Below are positions 1 to 11,072 of a stretch of DNA of 64,000 bases, piece after piece. The notes beneath the pieces were generated by a model. That model made no database searches, was not told the DNA's origin, and saw only the letters and a program-made list of their open reading frames with translations. A program made the translations under genes and the position numbers. Every line of letters starts with the position of its first letter. Position 1 is the first letter of the stretch. Source of the DNA: Branchiostoma floridae (Eukaryota > Chordata > Leptocardii > Amphioxiformes > Branchiostomatidae); NCBI RefSeq assembly GCF_000003815.2, contig NC_049996.1, positions 16,195,452 through 16,259,451 on the forward strand, written 5' to 3'.

Positions 1-195
1 GTCTGCACATCAGCAGATAAGGAAACAATCTTAAGACTGTGAGAACCAAATGATCATGCAGGGGTTACATTTGATTCTGTCTGCTCCACTTACGGTAATG
101 CATGTAATACAGTAATAGATGTAACAAATAAGCAACCTTAATTTTCATATGCTACAAACTTCTAACACTTCATTAACACACAAAGGATGTGTGCT

Positions 196-229
196 AAAAA
201 GAGATAATCATTAATGATTATCTCTTTTT
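196..229. repeat. perfect 34-bp palindrome
   Basis: Two 17-base arms meet without a spacer (arm AAAAAGAGATAATCATT followed by its exact reverse complement). It lies in the intron before the TRADD-N exon of the leftmost gene. It could form a cruciform or a hairpin in the pre-mRNA. No larger element was found around it. Confidence 0.85.
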
Positions 230-366
230 TATGATTTATCAACAGTACATTACAGTATTACAATCAGCAAAATTCTTGACAATGTACATGTACATTGAGT
301 TGTGCTCATGATATCAAATATTTCTTTTCACCCTTTTGTGTCCACCTCCTGAACTGTGTGGTCTAG

Positions 367-801
367 ATCCAGTCCTTCCTGTGCGCCTACAGCTGGCTGT
401 GGTGTCGCAAACATCTGCTCAAGGGCAGGCTGGGGACAAAGAGCCAAAGGATAAAATCTTAGAGCGAATCCTAGAACTAGAGCGGGAACTGTTTACTGTA
501 GACGTGTTTAATGATCCGGTACGCTACAGAAAAGTACGAAAACTCTTTAAGAAACACAAGGCTCTGTTAAAGAGGGCTCTTAAGGGATCTGTCATCCTCC
601 TCCTGACGTTCCTACGCCAGACTGATATGGACAGGTTCTACCACAACCACTACAGGGTTGGGGAGGGCAGCCTGTCTCAACAACTCTCACACATCCTCAT
701 CTCAGAACACCTACAGGACAAGGTCAAGGGTGCACAGCTGATCGTGAGGCTCCAGGTGAAGCATGAAGACTATCTGCGGGTTCGAGGCAGACTGGGACAA
801 G
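367..801 (+). CDS. exon: TRADD-N-like domain
   Basis: The acceptor CTAG ends at 366; the Met codon at 336 lies in the intron and is not a start. A charged helical stretch (LERILELERELF, then RKLFKKHKALLKRALK) leads into GSVILLLTFLRQ, a helix ending HYRVGEGSLSQQL, and a strand-helix VRLQVKHEDYLRVRGRL. The order (GS-hydrophobic strand, helix with a YxxG turn, strand, helix with YxxxR) matches the TRADD N-terminal alpha-beta domain and the equivalent exon at 13321-13692. Known for this fold: it binds partner domains in TNF-receptor signalling. The partner here is unknown. Confidence 0.65.
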
Positions 802-2953
802 GTGAGAAATGCAAGTTTTGCTGAAACTTTCAGTTTTGCCCATAACAGAGTCTTAAACTCTTGTGGAACAAAAGAACGAAGATTTATTTCATAATCTTCT
901 TAGTTCTACCAACAAGGATTTAAACTTTCATGTCAATCATTCAATTACAATGTTATTTTCTCCTTTTGTAGAAAAAGTTTTGAAGAGAATAAGATTTCTT
1001 ATTTGCAATAAGATTTAGCATCAAACAACTCAGTCTGTACTTCATTTATTTACATGTGTTATAAATCTAGTCCCTTCAGTCGTTTATCTAATTTTCAAGG
1101 GAGCCTGCATAAAGAGGTCTTACACAACACTTTGACCATGAAAGCTCCTTGCTTTGACCAATAAACAGGATTGGACCGTACCACTTCTGTTGACAACTTG
1201 CTGACCCTCCCACCCCCCAACAGACAAGTGGACCATTCCAGCCTGAGAGCCTTAGACCTGGCCGTGGTTGGTAGAGAGGACCAGTCCTGTGCAGAGGGAC
1301 GTGATCACAACTCAACACCGAAGTTCCGAGTCAGACAGATGCAGGCAGTTGTGAGAACAGGTAGGGAGAAAGCAGAAGGACTGGCTAGGCAGCTGCAAGA
1401 GCTTCAGATCAAGCAGGGACTGACACAGACAGCCAGAGAAGAGACAGAAGCCACAGAATACCTTCTGAGCAAGGAGGTAATCAGGAGGACAGAGCAGAAG
1501 GAGAAAGCAGGGAAAATCCTAGAACAGAAGCTAGAAATTCAGCATCTAAAAGAAACCAACAATAGCATGGCAGCTACAATAGTGGAACTTACAGCTGAGA
1601 ACACAAGGATTTCCAATCGACTTGCAGACATTCCTAAACTCTGTGAAGAAGTCAGAAAATGGAGAGAGAAAGACAAGACATCACAGAAAGTCCTGTCAGA
1701 ACATGAAGTAGAAATCCAGCGGCTCCAGGAGACCAACAAGAGCATGGCAGCTACAATAGAGGAATTGCTGGAGGGCAAACACACACTGGCAGATGGTAAG
1801 GCACAAATAATGCATGAGAACTGCCTTTTTCTAGGCTAACAATGACAACTGTTGTCACTTCTTCCCATGAGTTTCAAGCATGGAAAAACTTCTAGATTGT
1901 GTGAAATTGTCTATATGCTGTTGCAGGTTTTTCAGCTGCGGCCACATCTCAGGACAGCAGGAAATCTCTTCTACAAAGGTTTATGGGTTTATTTTCATCA
2001 AGGGAGGACCGCTTTGAAACCCCGGCAGATCCAGGTACAAATCACACTTTCTAACAATCTAATCCTTTACCAGTTTAAGACAGTTTTTACGGGAACAGGA
2101 CAGTTACAAGGAAGTTTTTTTTACCTGTTCCTTGTAACTGCATAAACTATAAAAGTTCAATGCCCAAAAATTACAAATCTGCATATTGAAATCTCAGTTT
2201 TCTCTGTCTCTAAAAGGCAATAAGCTAGAAAGATGGATGTAGCTATTTGTGATCATTTGTAATACCTGTGCATATTGTAGTATGTATTATATACAGGTAT
2301 ACTTTAGTCTACTATATTAGTGTCCTGTTTGCAATGCATATATGGAAGATATTCGAATCTGCTGCTTTGTAATTCAAAAGTAGGGCAATTCTAATGAAAT
2401 GTACGTTCTATTCATGTCAGCTGTAGGATCCGTTGATGACGAAAGTGGCCCTCTTCGACTCGATGGACGAATAACAACAGGATCCATTGATGACGAAAGC
2501 GGTCCTCGTCGACTCTACGGACGAACAACAATAGGATCCATTGAAGAAAGTCCCAGATACGACGTGTTCATCTCATACAGCAGTAAAGAGTCACCTTGGG
2601 TAAGGGATCTACAAAATGATCTTAAACAAAATGGTTACATCTTGTGTTTATGTGAATGTGACTTTGGGGATGTAGCCAACGCAATTCACCAAAGCCGCAA
2701 GGTAATATTGGTCATATCCGAAAATTTTATCAAGAGTGGTTTGTGCAGCTTTGTACTGAACCTTGTTCGGAAACGTAAACGTGACCTAAAACAAAATTGT
2801 GTTGTCATTAAATATGATGACTGTGAGATACCAAGAGAGTTAGCTGAGCTTACATGTCTGGACTGGGCAAAACAAACAGGCAAGGGAACATTTTGGGCGA
2901 AGCTGCATGAAGCACTCGGACCAGCGCTAGCATTAGTTGAGGAAATTGATTAA
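367..2953 (+). CDS. TRADD-N / coiled-coil / TIR protein, 3' part of gene
   Basis: Coding exons 367-801, 1169-1795, 1927-2034 and 2421-2953 (TGA at the end). Every junction has an AG acceptor and GT donor and leaves one base (G) to complete the next codon, so the frame runs unbroken from a split Asp codon at 367 through 566 further residues. The first exon carries an alpha/beta region like the N-terminal domain of TRADD, the second a long coiled coil, the third a short Ser/Arg-rich linker and the last a TIR domain. The phase at 367 requires at least one earlier exon left of the window. TRADD-N, coiled coil and TIR are protein-assembly modules, so a cytosolic signalling adaptor or effector is likely; that role is inference. 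Paralogue of the gene at 11073-17560. Confidence 0.85.
1169..1795 (+). CDS. exon: conserved linker plus coiled coil
   Basis: Begins LDRTTSVDNLLTLPPPNRQ and continues VDHSSLRALDLAVVGRED, almost identical to the start of the exon at 14960-15619. About 150 residues rich in E, K, Q and L follow in heptad-like order, ending LEGKHTLADG before the donor at 1796. Within it a unit repeats: EIQHLKETNNSMAATIVEL and, about 60 residues on, EIQRLQETNKSMAATIEEL, showing an internal duplication of the coiled coil. Confidence 0.85.
2421..2953 (+). CDS. exon: TIR domain
   Basis: Opens with two tandem copies of a 17-18 residue linker (GSVDDESGPLRLDGRITT, then GSIDDESGPRRLYGRTTI). The TIR follows: box 1 YDVFISYSSKE, helix WVRDLQNDLKQNGY, strand ILCLCECDF, strand VILVISENFIKSGLC, and a box-3-like TFWAKLHEAL. 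These match TLR/MyD88-type TIRs. The stretch after CECDFGD is short: the RDxxPG signature of the BB loop of TLR TIRs is missing, going straight to VANAIHQSRK. One Glu lies just before DFGD, but whether it is equivalent to the catalytic Glu of NADase TIRs cannot be decided by eye. Confidence 0.85.
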
Positions 2954-3362
2954 GTCATGCTGCCCTCCATCACGGTGATTAGGACACATCCAGTTAGGCC
3001 CCCTGACAACTTAAACATATGTCAGGTATTCTAACACTAGGCTGGAAAAGGGTCCATGACCTTATCACATCTCTCAATGAAAACTATATCAATGATTCTG
3101 GAACGATTTGATCTGTAATTTTCAACACAAAAACTGGACTTACCCAAATTTTCAAAATTACAGTTCAACTGCTTTCCAGAATGACATCTACAGGTGATCT
3201 TCAAGTTATATCAATGATTATATACGTACAGCCCCTGCCTTCCTCTTAATCAGGAAGTCTGAGTCACTAACTCTATGGTAGCTAACCACTTTGCGAAGTC
3301 AGCCACTGCCGTTAACCTTTTAGTTAAGCTAGTACGTTAATTTGGTCAACAAGTTAAACTGT

Positions 3363-3487
3363 TAGCCTGGGTACCATCCGATTTCAACCGGGGCTCCTTA
3401 CACTTGCTATAAGTCGCTACCCTATTCTTAATGGTAGCGAGTGTGACTGTAAGGAGCCCCAGTAGAAATAGGATGGTACCCAGGTTA
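3363..3487. mobile_element. short hairpin MITE
   Basis: About 125 bp, nearly all in two inverted arms. The left arm carries CCTGGGTACCATCC and GGGGCTCCTTACA; the right arm carries TGTAAGGAGCCCC and GGATGGTACCCAGG, with a short loop near 3430. The foldback form without coding is typical of non-autonomous DNA transposons. The superfamily was not assigned. Confidence 0.7.
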
Positions 3488-4452
3488 GTGAGCTGTTTGA
3501 TTAAGCTAGTAAGTTAGTCTGGTAAACATGTTATCTCATTAGCATGTGTTCATGAGTTCACATCAGTTATCAATTGAAGTAACATTAATAGACAGTCAAT
3601 GCCTTTGTCAGGAAGAGTTGATGCCTGCCTGCGTGCAGGAGCAATCTCACTTGTAGACATTTGCAGAAATCTAATTAAATATAACATTGGACGACGCATC
3701 CTTTTGTGCACGATAAATGGTGGATGCGACCACCTTAAGAACACTAAACATTTTGGTAGCAGTGTTGTAACACTGTATAAGAGGCAGGATTTTGTAAAAT
3801 GAGCAAAGAGCTAAATTTACAACTTTCTGTATCATAATGGAGGTAATTATAACGTTAGATCCCCAATCTGTAAAAGATTTACCAATGGCATTTTAAGACA
3901 GTATGAAAAGCCGGCCAAGTAGTGTCAAACCACCAATTACATTTGATACTGTCTTATGCCACTGGAAATCTGCTTGGAGATCTCATTACAAAATTGTATC
4001 CAATCCTGTAACAGCCGTGACTGATTAAAGTTGACAAGAATATCGATATCAAAGTCACATTGTAAAGGATAACTTTGACTATGGAATCTGTATAGCTTTT
4101 TTTCTATTATATATTTCCATATTGTAACCAAAATTGGTCGCATGAAGTATTTAGTCATTGTATCAGACATTTTGTCTGCCAATATAAATGTAAATAATCT
4201 ATGAGCAAATTTTATATCAAATTCTGATGATATTGAGATGCTTATTCCAACTATAAGGAACAACTTTTAATGGCAATTTTTAAAAAAAGGATCAAAATCA
4301 AAAGCATATTATGGAACAGCTAAAACCTTACTCTTATAGGAAACATTAAGTAATGTGAAAGAGAAATGCAATCTAAAAAGTGTTTTCACGTGTCATCATT
4401 GTCTTTGCCAAGGTTATTCGGGTGTGTATATCTGACAAACGGTATGTCATTG

Positions 4453-4507
4453 TGTGTGTGTGTGTGTGTGTGTGCGTGTGCGCGCGACTATGTGTGTGTG
4501 TGTGTGT
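4453..4507. repeat. (TG)n microsatellite
   Basis: TG dinucleotides interrupted by a short CGCGCGACTA segment; potential Z-DNA former. The His/Thr- and Cys/Val-rich open frames across it are artefacts of the repeat. Confidence 0.9.
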
Positions 4508-5553
4508 TAACAGCATAAACTTGAGAAGCCTTGGATGGATCCTGATGATATCTGGTAAGTGGGTAGGGGCCAGGAAAATCAAGGTAAACTTTGATAATGG
4601 GCCCCCTAGCGGCTTTCTAATGTATGGCAGCAGAACTTCCGTTTTTGATATCTTGTGATCGTGATTTTTGAGTGGTAGATAGCTCTTAGGACAGAGAGTA
4701 AGTGTTGTTAGTTTAGACATCCCAGCAGCTTTTTCTAACTGCAGGGTCGACTTTGTTTCCAAGTTTAGAATAGAGACTTCTATTTTTCGTTTCCATAGTA
4801 TCAAAGGAGTACTAGTGTTGCATCGTTCAGTCTTAATTCACCAGCGGTAAAATGGGTCACAATGCCAGTGTTTGTGGCCATATCTTTGCACATCAAAATT
4901 GGTACATCATCAGTCATACAGGGATATAACAGATAAAAGCTATCATTTGTTTAGTACTATGCCCACAGACTGACTAGGGTTAAAGTGTTTTATAAGGAAG
5001 AAACCAGGTCTACAAAGGAAACCAACTCAGCACAGCATCCTAGATGTAATAGTCTTTATTAGTAAAAGTTAAAAACGCGGAGTTGTGTATGTTTAAATTC
5101 ATCACATTGATGCAAACATTTTCATACATTATAGATCAGAAACAACCAACACAAAACATCAAGCAGCGCATACTTAAAGTTTATGCCACAGATAAGCTAC
5201 ACTGATTTTTGTTACATTTTGTTGGCTCTCCGATTTTGAAGAGTAAATGCTTAACTAAGATATTAGCTTGAAAACAGTGTGTTAAAATTATACAGCGTGG
5301 CATTCGGCATAAAATCTTTTCCCTTTAGAAGACTCAACACACACCAATAGAAACTCAAGAAGTAGTATAGAGCTAGGCACGACATTAGCTCTGAAACTAA
5401 ATACTTCATCAACAGGTCATTGATGGCAGCTAGACTGGGAATTTCAAACTGATATTATGGCATTTAGAAGTGGCTTTTGGCGACCTGAAAATTACTAGTA
5501 TGTTGTTGCTCTCTGGGTATCCCAGAAGGCCTATTAAAGTCACATTTCCGACA

Positions 5554-5722
5554 GGTGTAGCAGGCCTAGGCTAGATTATACCCGGAGTATACTTTGGCCA
5601 AGGGGGGTATAATCTAGATTACACCCCGGGGTATAATTTGGCCCAGGCTAGAATATACCCGGGTTTAATCTAGGTATACCCGGGTATATTCTGGCCAGGG
5701 GTAGATTCCGGCCTGCTACACC
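5554..5722. mobile_element. MITE with 13-bp perfect terminal inverted repeats
   Basis: Bounded by GGTGTAGCAGGCC at 5554-5566 and its exact complement at 5710-5722. The 169-bp interior is built of repeated, partly inverted TATACCCGGG/TCTAGATTA blocks. Non-coding. Confidence 0.75.
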
Positions 5723-5902
5723 AGGCTTTTCGCGGAAACGAAAAAATGAAAGTTTATTCCAATAAATATCCACGATGTATGTCGTAGAATTTCTACTGAC
5801 GCTGAAGAAGAGTGACGGATGTCACTTGAAATGTCCGGAAGTGAATATCCGTTTTTTTTATCCAGTTGTAAATATTGAATTGTGTTTGAACATTGTTTAC
5901 AT

Positions 5903-6780
5903 GGATGTCTAAGGGTTTTCGGAAAAACCTGTCCAGTCCGGAATGCGGAAAACCCTGTCCAGTCTGAAAAGAGGGTCTGCATGGGGGTATACGTTGTAAG
6001 CTACTAAGTACTAGTATACAACAACATTTTTTATCTTTGATATGGCTAAGCACAGAAATAACATCAACTTGAAATGTGACACAATGTCATACAAAAATTA
6101 TAACTTAACAAAAATCATCCATCATTGTTACTTCTGTGCATCATATAAAAAACTTCTACTCTTTGAGACTGAACATGCTATTAGCCTTACGGCATAATTT
6201 TGCAAATAAAACACATTATTTTTAAAAGGATACATAGTTCTATACAGCTCACAACTTCTACTAGGGTTTGAAAAATGTCATCTCGGCTTTATTGTAGTGC
6301 ATTGTAAAATATATGTAATGTTTTAACATTGTGTACTAAGGTCATTCTTAAACCAGGATTTAAACAGACCAGCTCTCAAAATGAGTACTGCACACTTATC
6401 ATTCAAAGAAAACCTTTCAAAGTCTGTCTTTGTAATGTATTGCCACTATTTAACAACCCGAAATTGATGGACACTCACTATCCATTATTTGATGGACAAT
6501 GGGTGTAATTCTCTCCCCTCATGTCCTACCAGATAAGTGTTAATTGGGTACTTTGCATTTGACAGAACTGACTTTGTGTGCATGTTGTACCTTTAGATCA
6601 CTCATTATGCTGCCGATTCTATAGTTATGTGTATCAGTTTAGTGTAGGTGCTGTCTGAAGTAATAGTTTTAAGCATTGCCAGGAACCCCTATGCAGACCC
6701 TCTTTTCAGACTGGACAGGGTTTTCCGCCCCATTTCCCTGTTTGGACTGGACAGGGTTTTCCGAAAACCCGGATGTCTAA
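5903..6780. mobile_element. two ~90-bp inverted copies of a MITE end, ~700 bp apart
   Basis: 5903-5987 reads GGATGTCTAAGGGTTTTCGG, then CCTGTCCAGTC, then GAGGGTCTGCATGGGG. 6687-6780 is the diverged reverse complement, from CCCCTATGCAGACCCTC to CCGGATGTCTAA. The GGGTCTGCAT ends point inward. The same end sequence recurs at 59428 and 60137. This may be a composite of two insertions or a larger foldback element. Confidence 0.65.
6288..6293 (-). terminator. candidate poly(A) signal of the pannexin gene
   Basis: TTTATT on the plus strand gives AATAAA on the minus strand, about 620 bp after the pannexin stop codon. Position and hexamer fit, but no transcript evidence is visible and other A/T-rich hexamers exist in this region. 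Confidence 0.3.
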
Positions 6781-6909
6781 CCTTCATAAACGTATGTCAT
6801 AACATTATTTTTGTTTCGTGTTGTGTTTTTGTAGTCTTTTATATCGTACTTTTCGTCCCCCCAAACTGCCCATCCGCGTCCCTTTGTGGAAATGTGACGT
6901 TATTATACG

Positions 6910-8797
6910 TTACCCTAACTCAGGTGCTACCTTCAAAAGGCTTTTCACATAGTTATACTTCTCCACCGATTCTATGTTGGCTTTGAAGAAGGCGTGCATC
7001 ATGTGGCTGTCGTTTAGTGACTTGAGTGCTGGCCAGAATTTCAGACGGTGTTTACTAACTTGGTTTGCTTCATCATCTACATGTGGTATAATGATCGGTC
7101 GACTTTGTGCATCCTCATCATTATCATCATCTTTGACTGGCTGGGGGTCAGCACGTCCTCCTCCCTGCCCTCCGTCCTGTTCTCTTTCCTGCCCTCCTTC
7201 CTGTCCTATTTCCTGCCCTCTTTCTTGCCCTCCTTCCTGTCCTCTTTCCTGCCCTCCTTCCTGTCCTCCTTCGTGCAATCCTTCCTGCCCTCCTTCCTGC
7301 CCTTGCTCTTCTTCTTGCTCTGTTTGATCCTTCCTGACTTCAATGCCGACCTCTGCGAAAGGTTGGTCTTTAGCACGCACATGAAGCGTGATTATGTGGA
7401 TTAAAGTCAATATGACATTAACCGCTAGTAGTACCACGTTGGTCCACCAAACATATCGGTGCACTGGTGCCGCAGGGACCGTGCAGGTTACCGAAAACTT
7501 ACTTTCCACTGAACATTGGAACTTGTCCTCAATGCTCGTAACAGAGATGGGTTGGTGCGAGGGATAGGCAACGATAAAAGCAATAGCGATAGAAAATGAC
7601 AAAGCCTGTTTCACTAAGTAACAGATGTACACAGCACGAGATTTCCTCCATTTTTTCACTGCTTCCACCAATTCCTCTTGCTTATATGGTGATTTAGGCT
7701 CTTTATCAATGGCCTGTTCTATGTTCTGACCCTGTCCGTCTGCCGGGGCATTTTCTTGCTCGTTGACCGTATTTTTCTTAGTCTCATCAGCGTCTTTTTG
7801 TCTGAATCGGTCATACAGCACTACCATGTCATATGCTATGAATCTTATATTACAAATGACTTCCCTACCAATGGTGACATTCCAAACCAAGAAAGGTGTG
7901 TACATGAGAGCTGCTTGTATGACCAGCATCAGGGCAAACTGGCTATAGCTAAACTTTGGGTTTGCGGAAAAGGAATTCGTCCCTACACAATAAACGTTTA
8001 CGAACTCAGAAAGCTGCCGGGTGTAGACTGGTATCCCGCTGAAGGGGTTGTCGGTCGAGTTACCGTCAGACACAAACGTTACGTTCTCGGGTTGGACGGT
8101 TCCATGTACCAGGTGCAGGGGGAAACACTTGGTACTGGATCCTGAAACATAATGAAGCAATCAGATAATTCTTATCATACCATGTTTCTTGATGGATGCT
8201 ATGTTCATTTAAATTTGTCTTCCTGTTTCGGCAAAAAGGCGAAGAAATTGTTTGGAGGGTCTAGGTTTGTGGTTGATATTTCTCATACTATGTTGCGAAA
8301 TGACATCAGAAATACTAACATGGCTGACAGGTGGGGGGAAGTGGTGTCTACCAAAATTAGAGAAGTTGAAGTAACAAAACTCAGTTGATCTTGTAGCTGA
8401 AGGGATATACACCCCCCCCCCCCCCCACACACACACACAGAGTTATTTTGCTTCAGGATAATTCCCTGGAAGAGAAAGTCGCGCAATTAAAATACGACAT
8501 AAACTGGGGTGTGCACCATCCTTAAGAAGCAAATTCAAACAAACCTTTATGCTAGACATAATTTTCAGAAGAAAGAAATCTTAATCGGCGATACAACCAT
8601 TTATGTTTACTATACTTGTCTCATGTTCAAGAGGACTAATGATATTTACCTAGCAGATCCCGTCCTACCAGCACAGTAGACATGAGGACCGGCAGCCAGC
8701 AGGAGACGACTTTAAGTACAGAGTCTGCCCACAACTCGGCATGCAGACTTGCCGGGTCCGTCACGTCCACTAACGACTGGAGAAGGGTGTCAATCAT
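6910..8797 (-). CDS. pannexin/innexin-family channel protein
   Basis: Two coding exons: 8797-8650 (ATG at 8797, donor CTAG|GTAAAT) and 8141-6910 (acceptor TTTCAG), joined with one base carried over; 1380 nt, 459 residues plus stop. Four membrane segments are visible: VVSCWLPVLMSTVLVG, LMLVIQAALMYTPFLVW, YICYLVKQALSFSIAIAF and WWTNVVLLAVNVILTLIHII. Each extracellular loop has two cysteines (KCFPLHL and VYCVGT; FQCSVESKF and TCTVP), as in pannexins and innexins. GRDLLGSSTKCFP matches the family's TM1-loop pattern, and NIESVEKYNYVKSL near the C-terminus resembles the pannexin ENISEVKSY end. Family role: hexa- to octameric plasma-membrane channels or gap junctions. Asn-Xaa-Thr/Ser sites in loop 1 (NVTF, NSTD) could be glycosylated, which in pannexins disfavours junction formation. 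Confidence 0.85.
7165..7322 (-). repeat. G-Q-E-rich tandem repeat in the pannexin C-tail
   Basis: A 12/24-bp tandem repeat encodes units such as GQEGGQERGQE in the cytoplasmic tail. It is in frame, so unit number can vary without breaking the protein. The mirror frames on the plus strand (Pro/Ser/Cys and Leu/Pro/Ser runs) are shadows of it. Confidence 0.9.
8410..8440. repeat. poly-C / (AC)n tract
   Basis: About 17 C residues followed by an AC run, inside the pannexin intron. Confidence 0.9.
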
Positions 8798-9689
8798 CGT
8801 GTGTCACTGGTTTGTAAGCTTCGGCTGTGAAGTCAAGAATCAGCGCATTGTAAGACCATGGTATTGTTTGTGAGATGATTGTTTTTGGAAATCCCCTCGT
8901 TTCAATTACAGAATCACATTAACCAGCTGAACACTGCACTGGTTTTCTATAAACGACGGGGAGACTAAACCACCTCGTGGGTAGGCTCTTAAAAGGCGGA
9001 GCACCGGGTCACACCTAACCTTCGATCTAATACAGGTAACTTTGCACATCGAGCTCAATGCGTTGTTTATAGCTATTTATTATAGTTATGACACCCCAAC
9101 AGTACTATTTAATGGTAACGAGTTCCAAGTACACTCGAAAAACTTCAAACCTGGCGTGATGCCGTTACGGAACCTAAGAAAAGAACAATCTCCCACCTAT
9201 TCACTTGAATGGTGACCTGACCTGACTGTTGAGAACACTTCAGCTCGACCATGAAACTAAAAACTGACATACGAGAAGTCTCCATTCAGCTACAATAAAA
9301 GACCTGTCCGTCAGACAAAAAAGGTTGGCAGCAAACAAACGTTAACGGCTTGGCGGCCCTGGCGTGTGTAAAAAGCCCAGTCTTTTCTGAGCACAGTCTT
9401 TTTGTTTAGTTACTTTTCAAACTTTTTTGTAATTCAAAAGGTTTTGCATTTTCCTGAATATTGGGCCAATTCTTACATACGCTTGAGAATACAAACTCAA
9501 CAAGGCTCTTATGACATCCAGTAAAACAGACCATAGTTGACCCTTTATTTTTTTGCGGGAACTACTTATTACCTACAGTGGTAACTTTCCACAGCGGATG
9601 GATATGGGAGTCGTTTAGGGGTCAGGCAGAACATACCTGCGCCAGGTTATGCGTACGGTTACAGGTGCACAAGATGGCTGCCATTAGTT

Positions 9690-9863
9690 ACAGACTGCAA
9701 TAAACCAACCACTGACTTTTCTTAAAGCTAAACCACAGCAAATATGCCCTGAAAACTGTGGTCCGTTCCACAAGCTACAGAGCAAGGGGGCACTGCGGCT
9801 TCAGAACGTCGCCGGGCTCCAAACGACCGAACGACCGACTGTTTCTTCAGAGTCGCTATCTCG
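9690..9863 (+). other. possible 5' UTR exon of the FN3/protease gene
   Basis: A GC-richer stretch ends with a good donor, CTATCTCG|GTAAGC, at 9863. Just upstream (about 9673) is AAGATGGCTGCC, a YY1-type motif often found near animal transcription starts. A 5' UTR exon splicing to 11056 would fit the acceptor TTATCTTCAG in front of the first coding exon. Circumstantial. Confidence 0.35.
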
Positions 9864-10648
9864 GTAAGCTCCTTTTCCTCCTGGTTTTCTATATTTTCAG
9901 CAGCTGTATCTGTGAATTAGGCGATCGAAATTTATTGACTTGATTTCGTGTAAAGGTGTGATTTGTCACTTGATTAAATTCTGTATGGGCACTCGTTCAG
10001 CTTTTTTCACTATACTATTTCCTGTAAAGATATCATTTTTACAGTAGTTGAAATTCTACATGCAAAGCATTACGTTTGGGTATTAACTTTACATACCAAG
10101 ATGATATAGGGAATCCTTTTAGGACAAAGTGAAAACATACAAAATCTTAACAGTGCATATAACTTTTAATGTAAATGATGGCCCGTATTACTGTAAAAGT
10201 GCAGTGTGACTGCTTCACTGCTCCGCAAATAAATAAAATACCTCTTCACTATTTGCTCATCAATGTTCTACTTGCAATGCTCGCAAACAAAAGTATACGT
10301 AACAGCAACTGTTCCTCTGACACATCTGAAATGCAATTAGCACCAGGTGCGTCAGGCATGCGGTCGGTAGACGTTGTGTTTGTCTGGAATAGGCCCAATA
10401 TACGTAACTCAAACGCGGCTATGCGCAGCAAGAGAAAATGGAAATGCAAATCATACGCACGTCATGCGAAATGAATACGCTGAAGTCACAATTCATACGC
10501 CAGATGGGCGTGACGTGTAATTCAATTTATTCCAAAAAATTCCAAAAGTTGGGCGTACGGCTGCGTATTGACAGACATTCATGCGGAAATCATGCGCAGT
10601 TGAAAATAAACGAAGGTGTGACCCCACCTTAATACATGTATTCTGCCT

Positions 10649-10650
<2 letters not shown>

Positions 10651-10690
<40 letters not shown>
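10651..10690. repeat. (TA)n microsatellite
   Basis: About 20 TA repeats between the candidate 5' UTR exon and the first coding exon. Confidence 0.95.
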
Positions 10691-10691
<1 letters not shown>

Positions 10692-11072
10692 TGTGTCAAA
10701 TCGTAGAAATATGGAGTTTTACAGATTTCGTTTGTGTAATGTACGTAAATTAGGGCATTCCAATTGAAATAAAGTTTATTGATTGATTGGCCGATTGATT
10801 GATTTAAACTACAAAGCATATGCGGTACATGCAAGTTGGTTGCTTGGCATAAAAGCAATTTTGTACCTCTGAGTATTTCCAGTACCCCTGTACTGAACAC
10901 CATTGATGTGTTGTCTGTCGCCAGAAAAGTACATTGTACATTGTACAGAAAGTGTTGTGAACCCTCGTTGTTAGATTCATTGACTACTAACGGAGCGTGA
11001 TTTTCAATGTCAACCTTTTCCCCGTCTTGTCTAACTCTTTTTCTTTTATCTTCAGAAACAACTTAACCCATC

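Larger units (their letters stand above)
2954..6909. other. intergenic, repeat-bearing
   Basis: No coding exon was recognised between the TIR stop and the pannexin stop (transcribed convergently). It holds the inverted-repeat elements at 3363-3487, 5554-5722 and 5903-6780 and a TG microsatellite at 4453-4507. Open frames in it are short, lack splice support and resemble no family I know. Confidence 0.6.
8798..11072. other. region between divergent genes
   Basis: Lies between the pannexin start (minus) and the first coding exon of the FN3/protease gene (plus), so it should hold both promoters and 5' UTRs. No protein-coding exon was recognised. A possible 5' UTR exon ends at 9863; an (AT)n tract is at 10651-10690; a GATTGATTG run lies near 10780-10803. 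10380-10620 is locally CpG-rich with repeated ATACGCA/ATGCGCA words and looks like part of a repeat, but I could not find its termini. Confidence 0.5.

Noticed and set aside
336..366. ATG at 336 as start of the leftmost gene
   Set aside because: The 31 bases before 367 end in a CTAG acceptor, and a phase-1 entry at 367 matches all other introns of this gene and its paralogue; the Met lies in intron.
4373..4804. Frames across the TG repeat
   Set aside because: His/Thr and Cys/Val runs arise from the microsatellite.
6974..7404. Plus-strand Cys/Pro/Ser- and Phe/Leu/Pro-rich frames
   Set aside because: Shadows of the G-Q-E repeat in the pannexin tail on the other strand.
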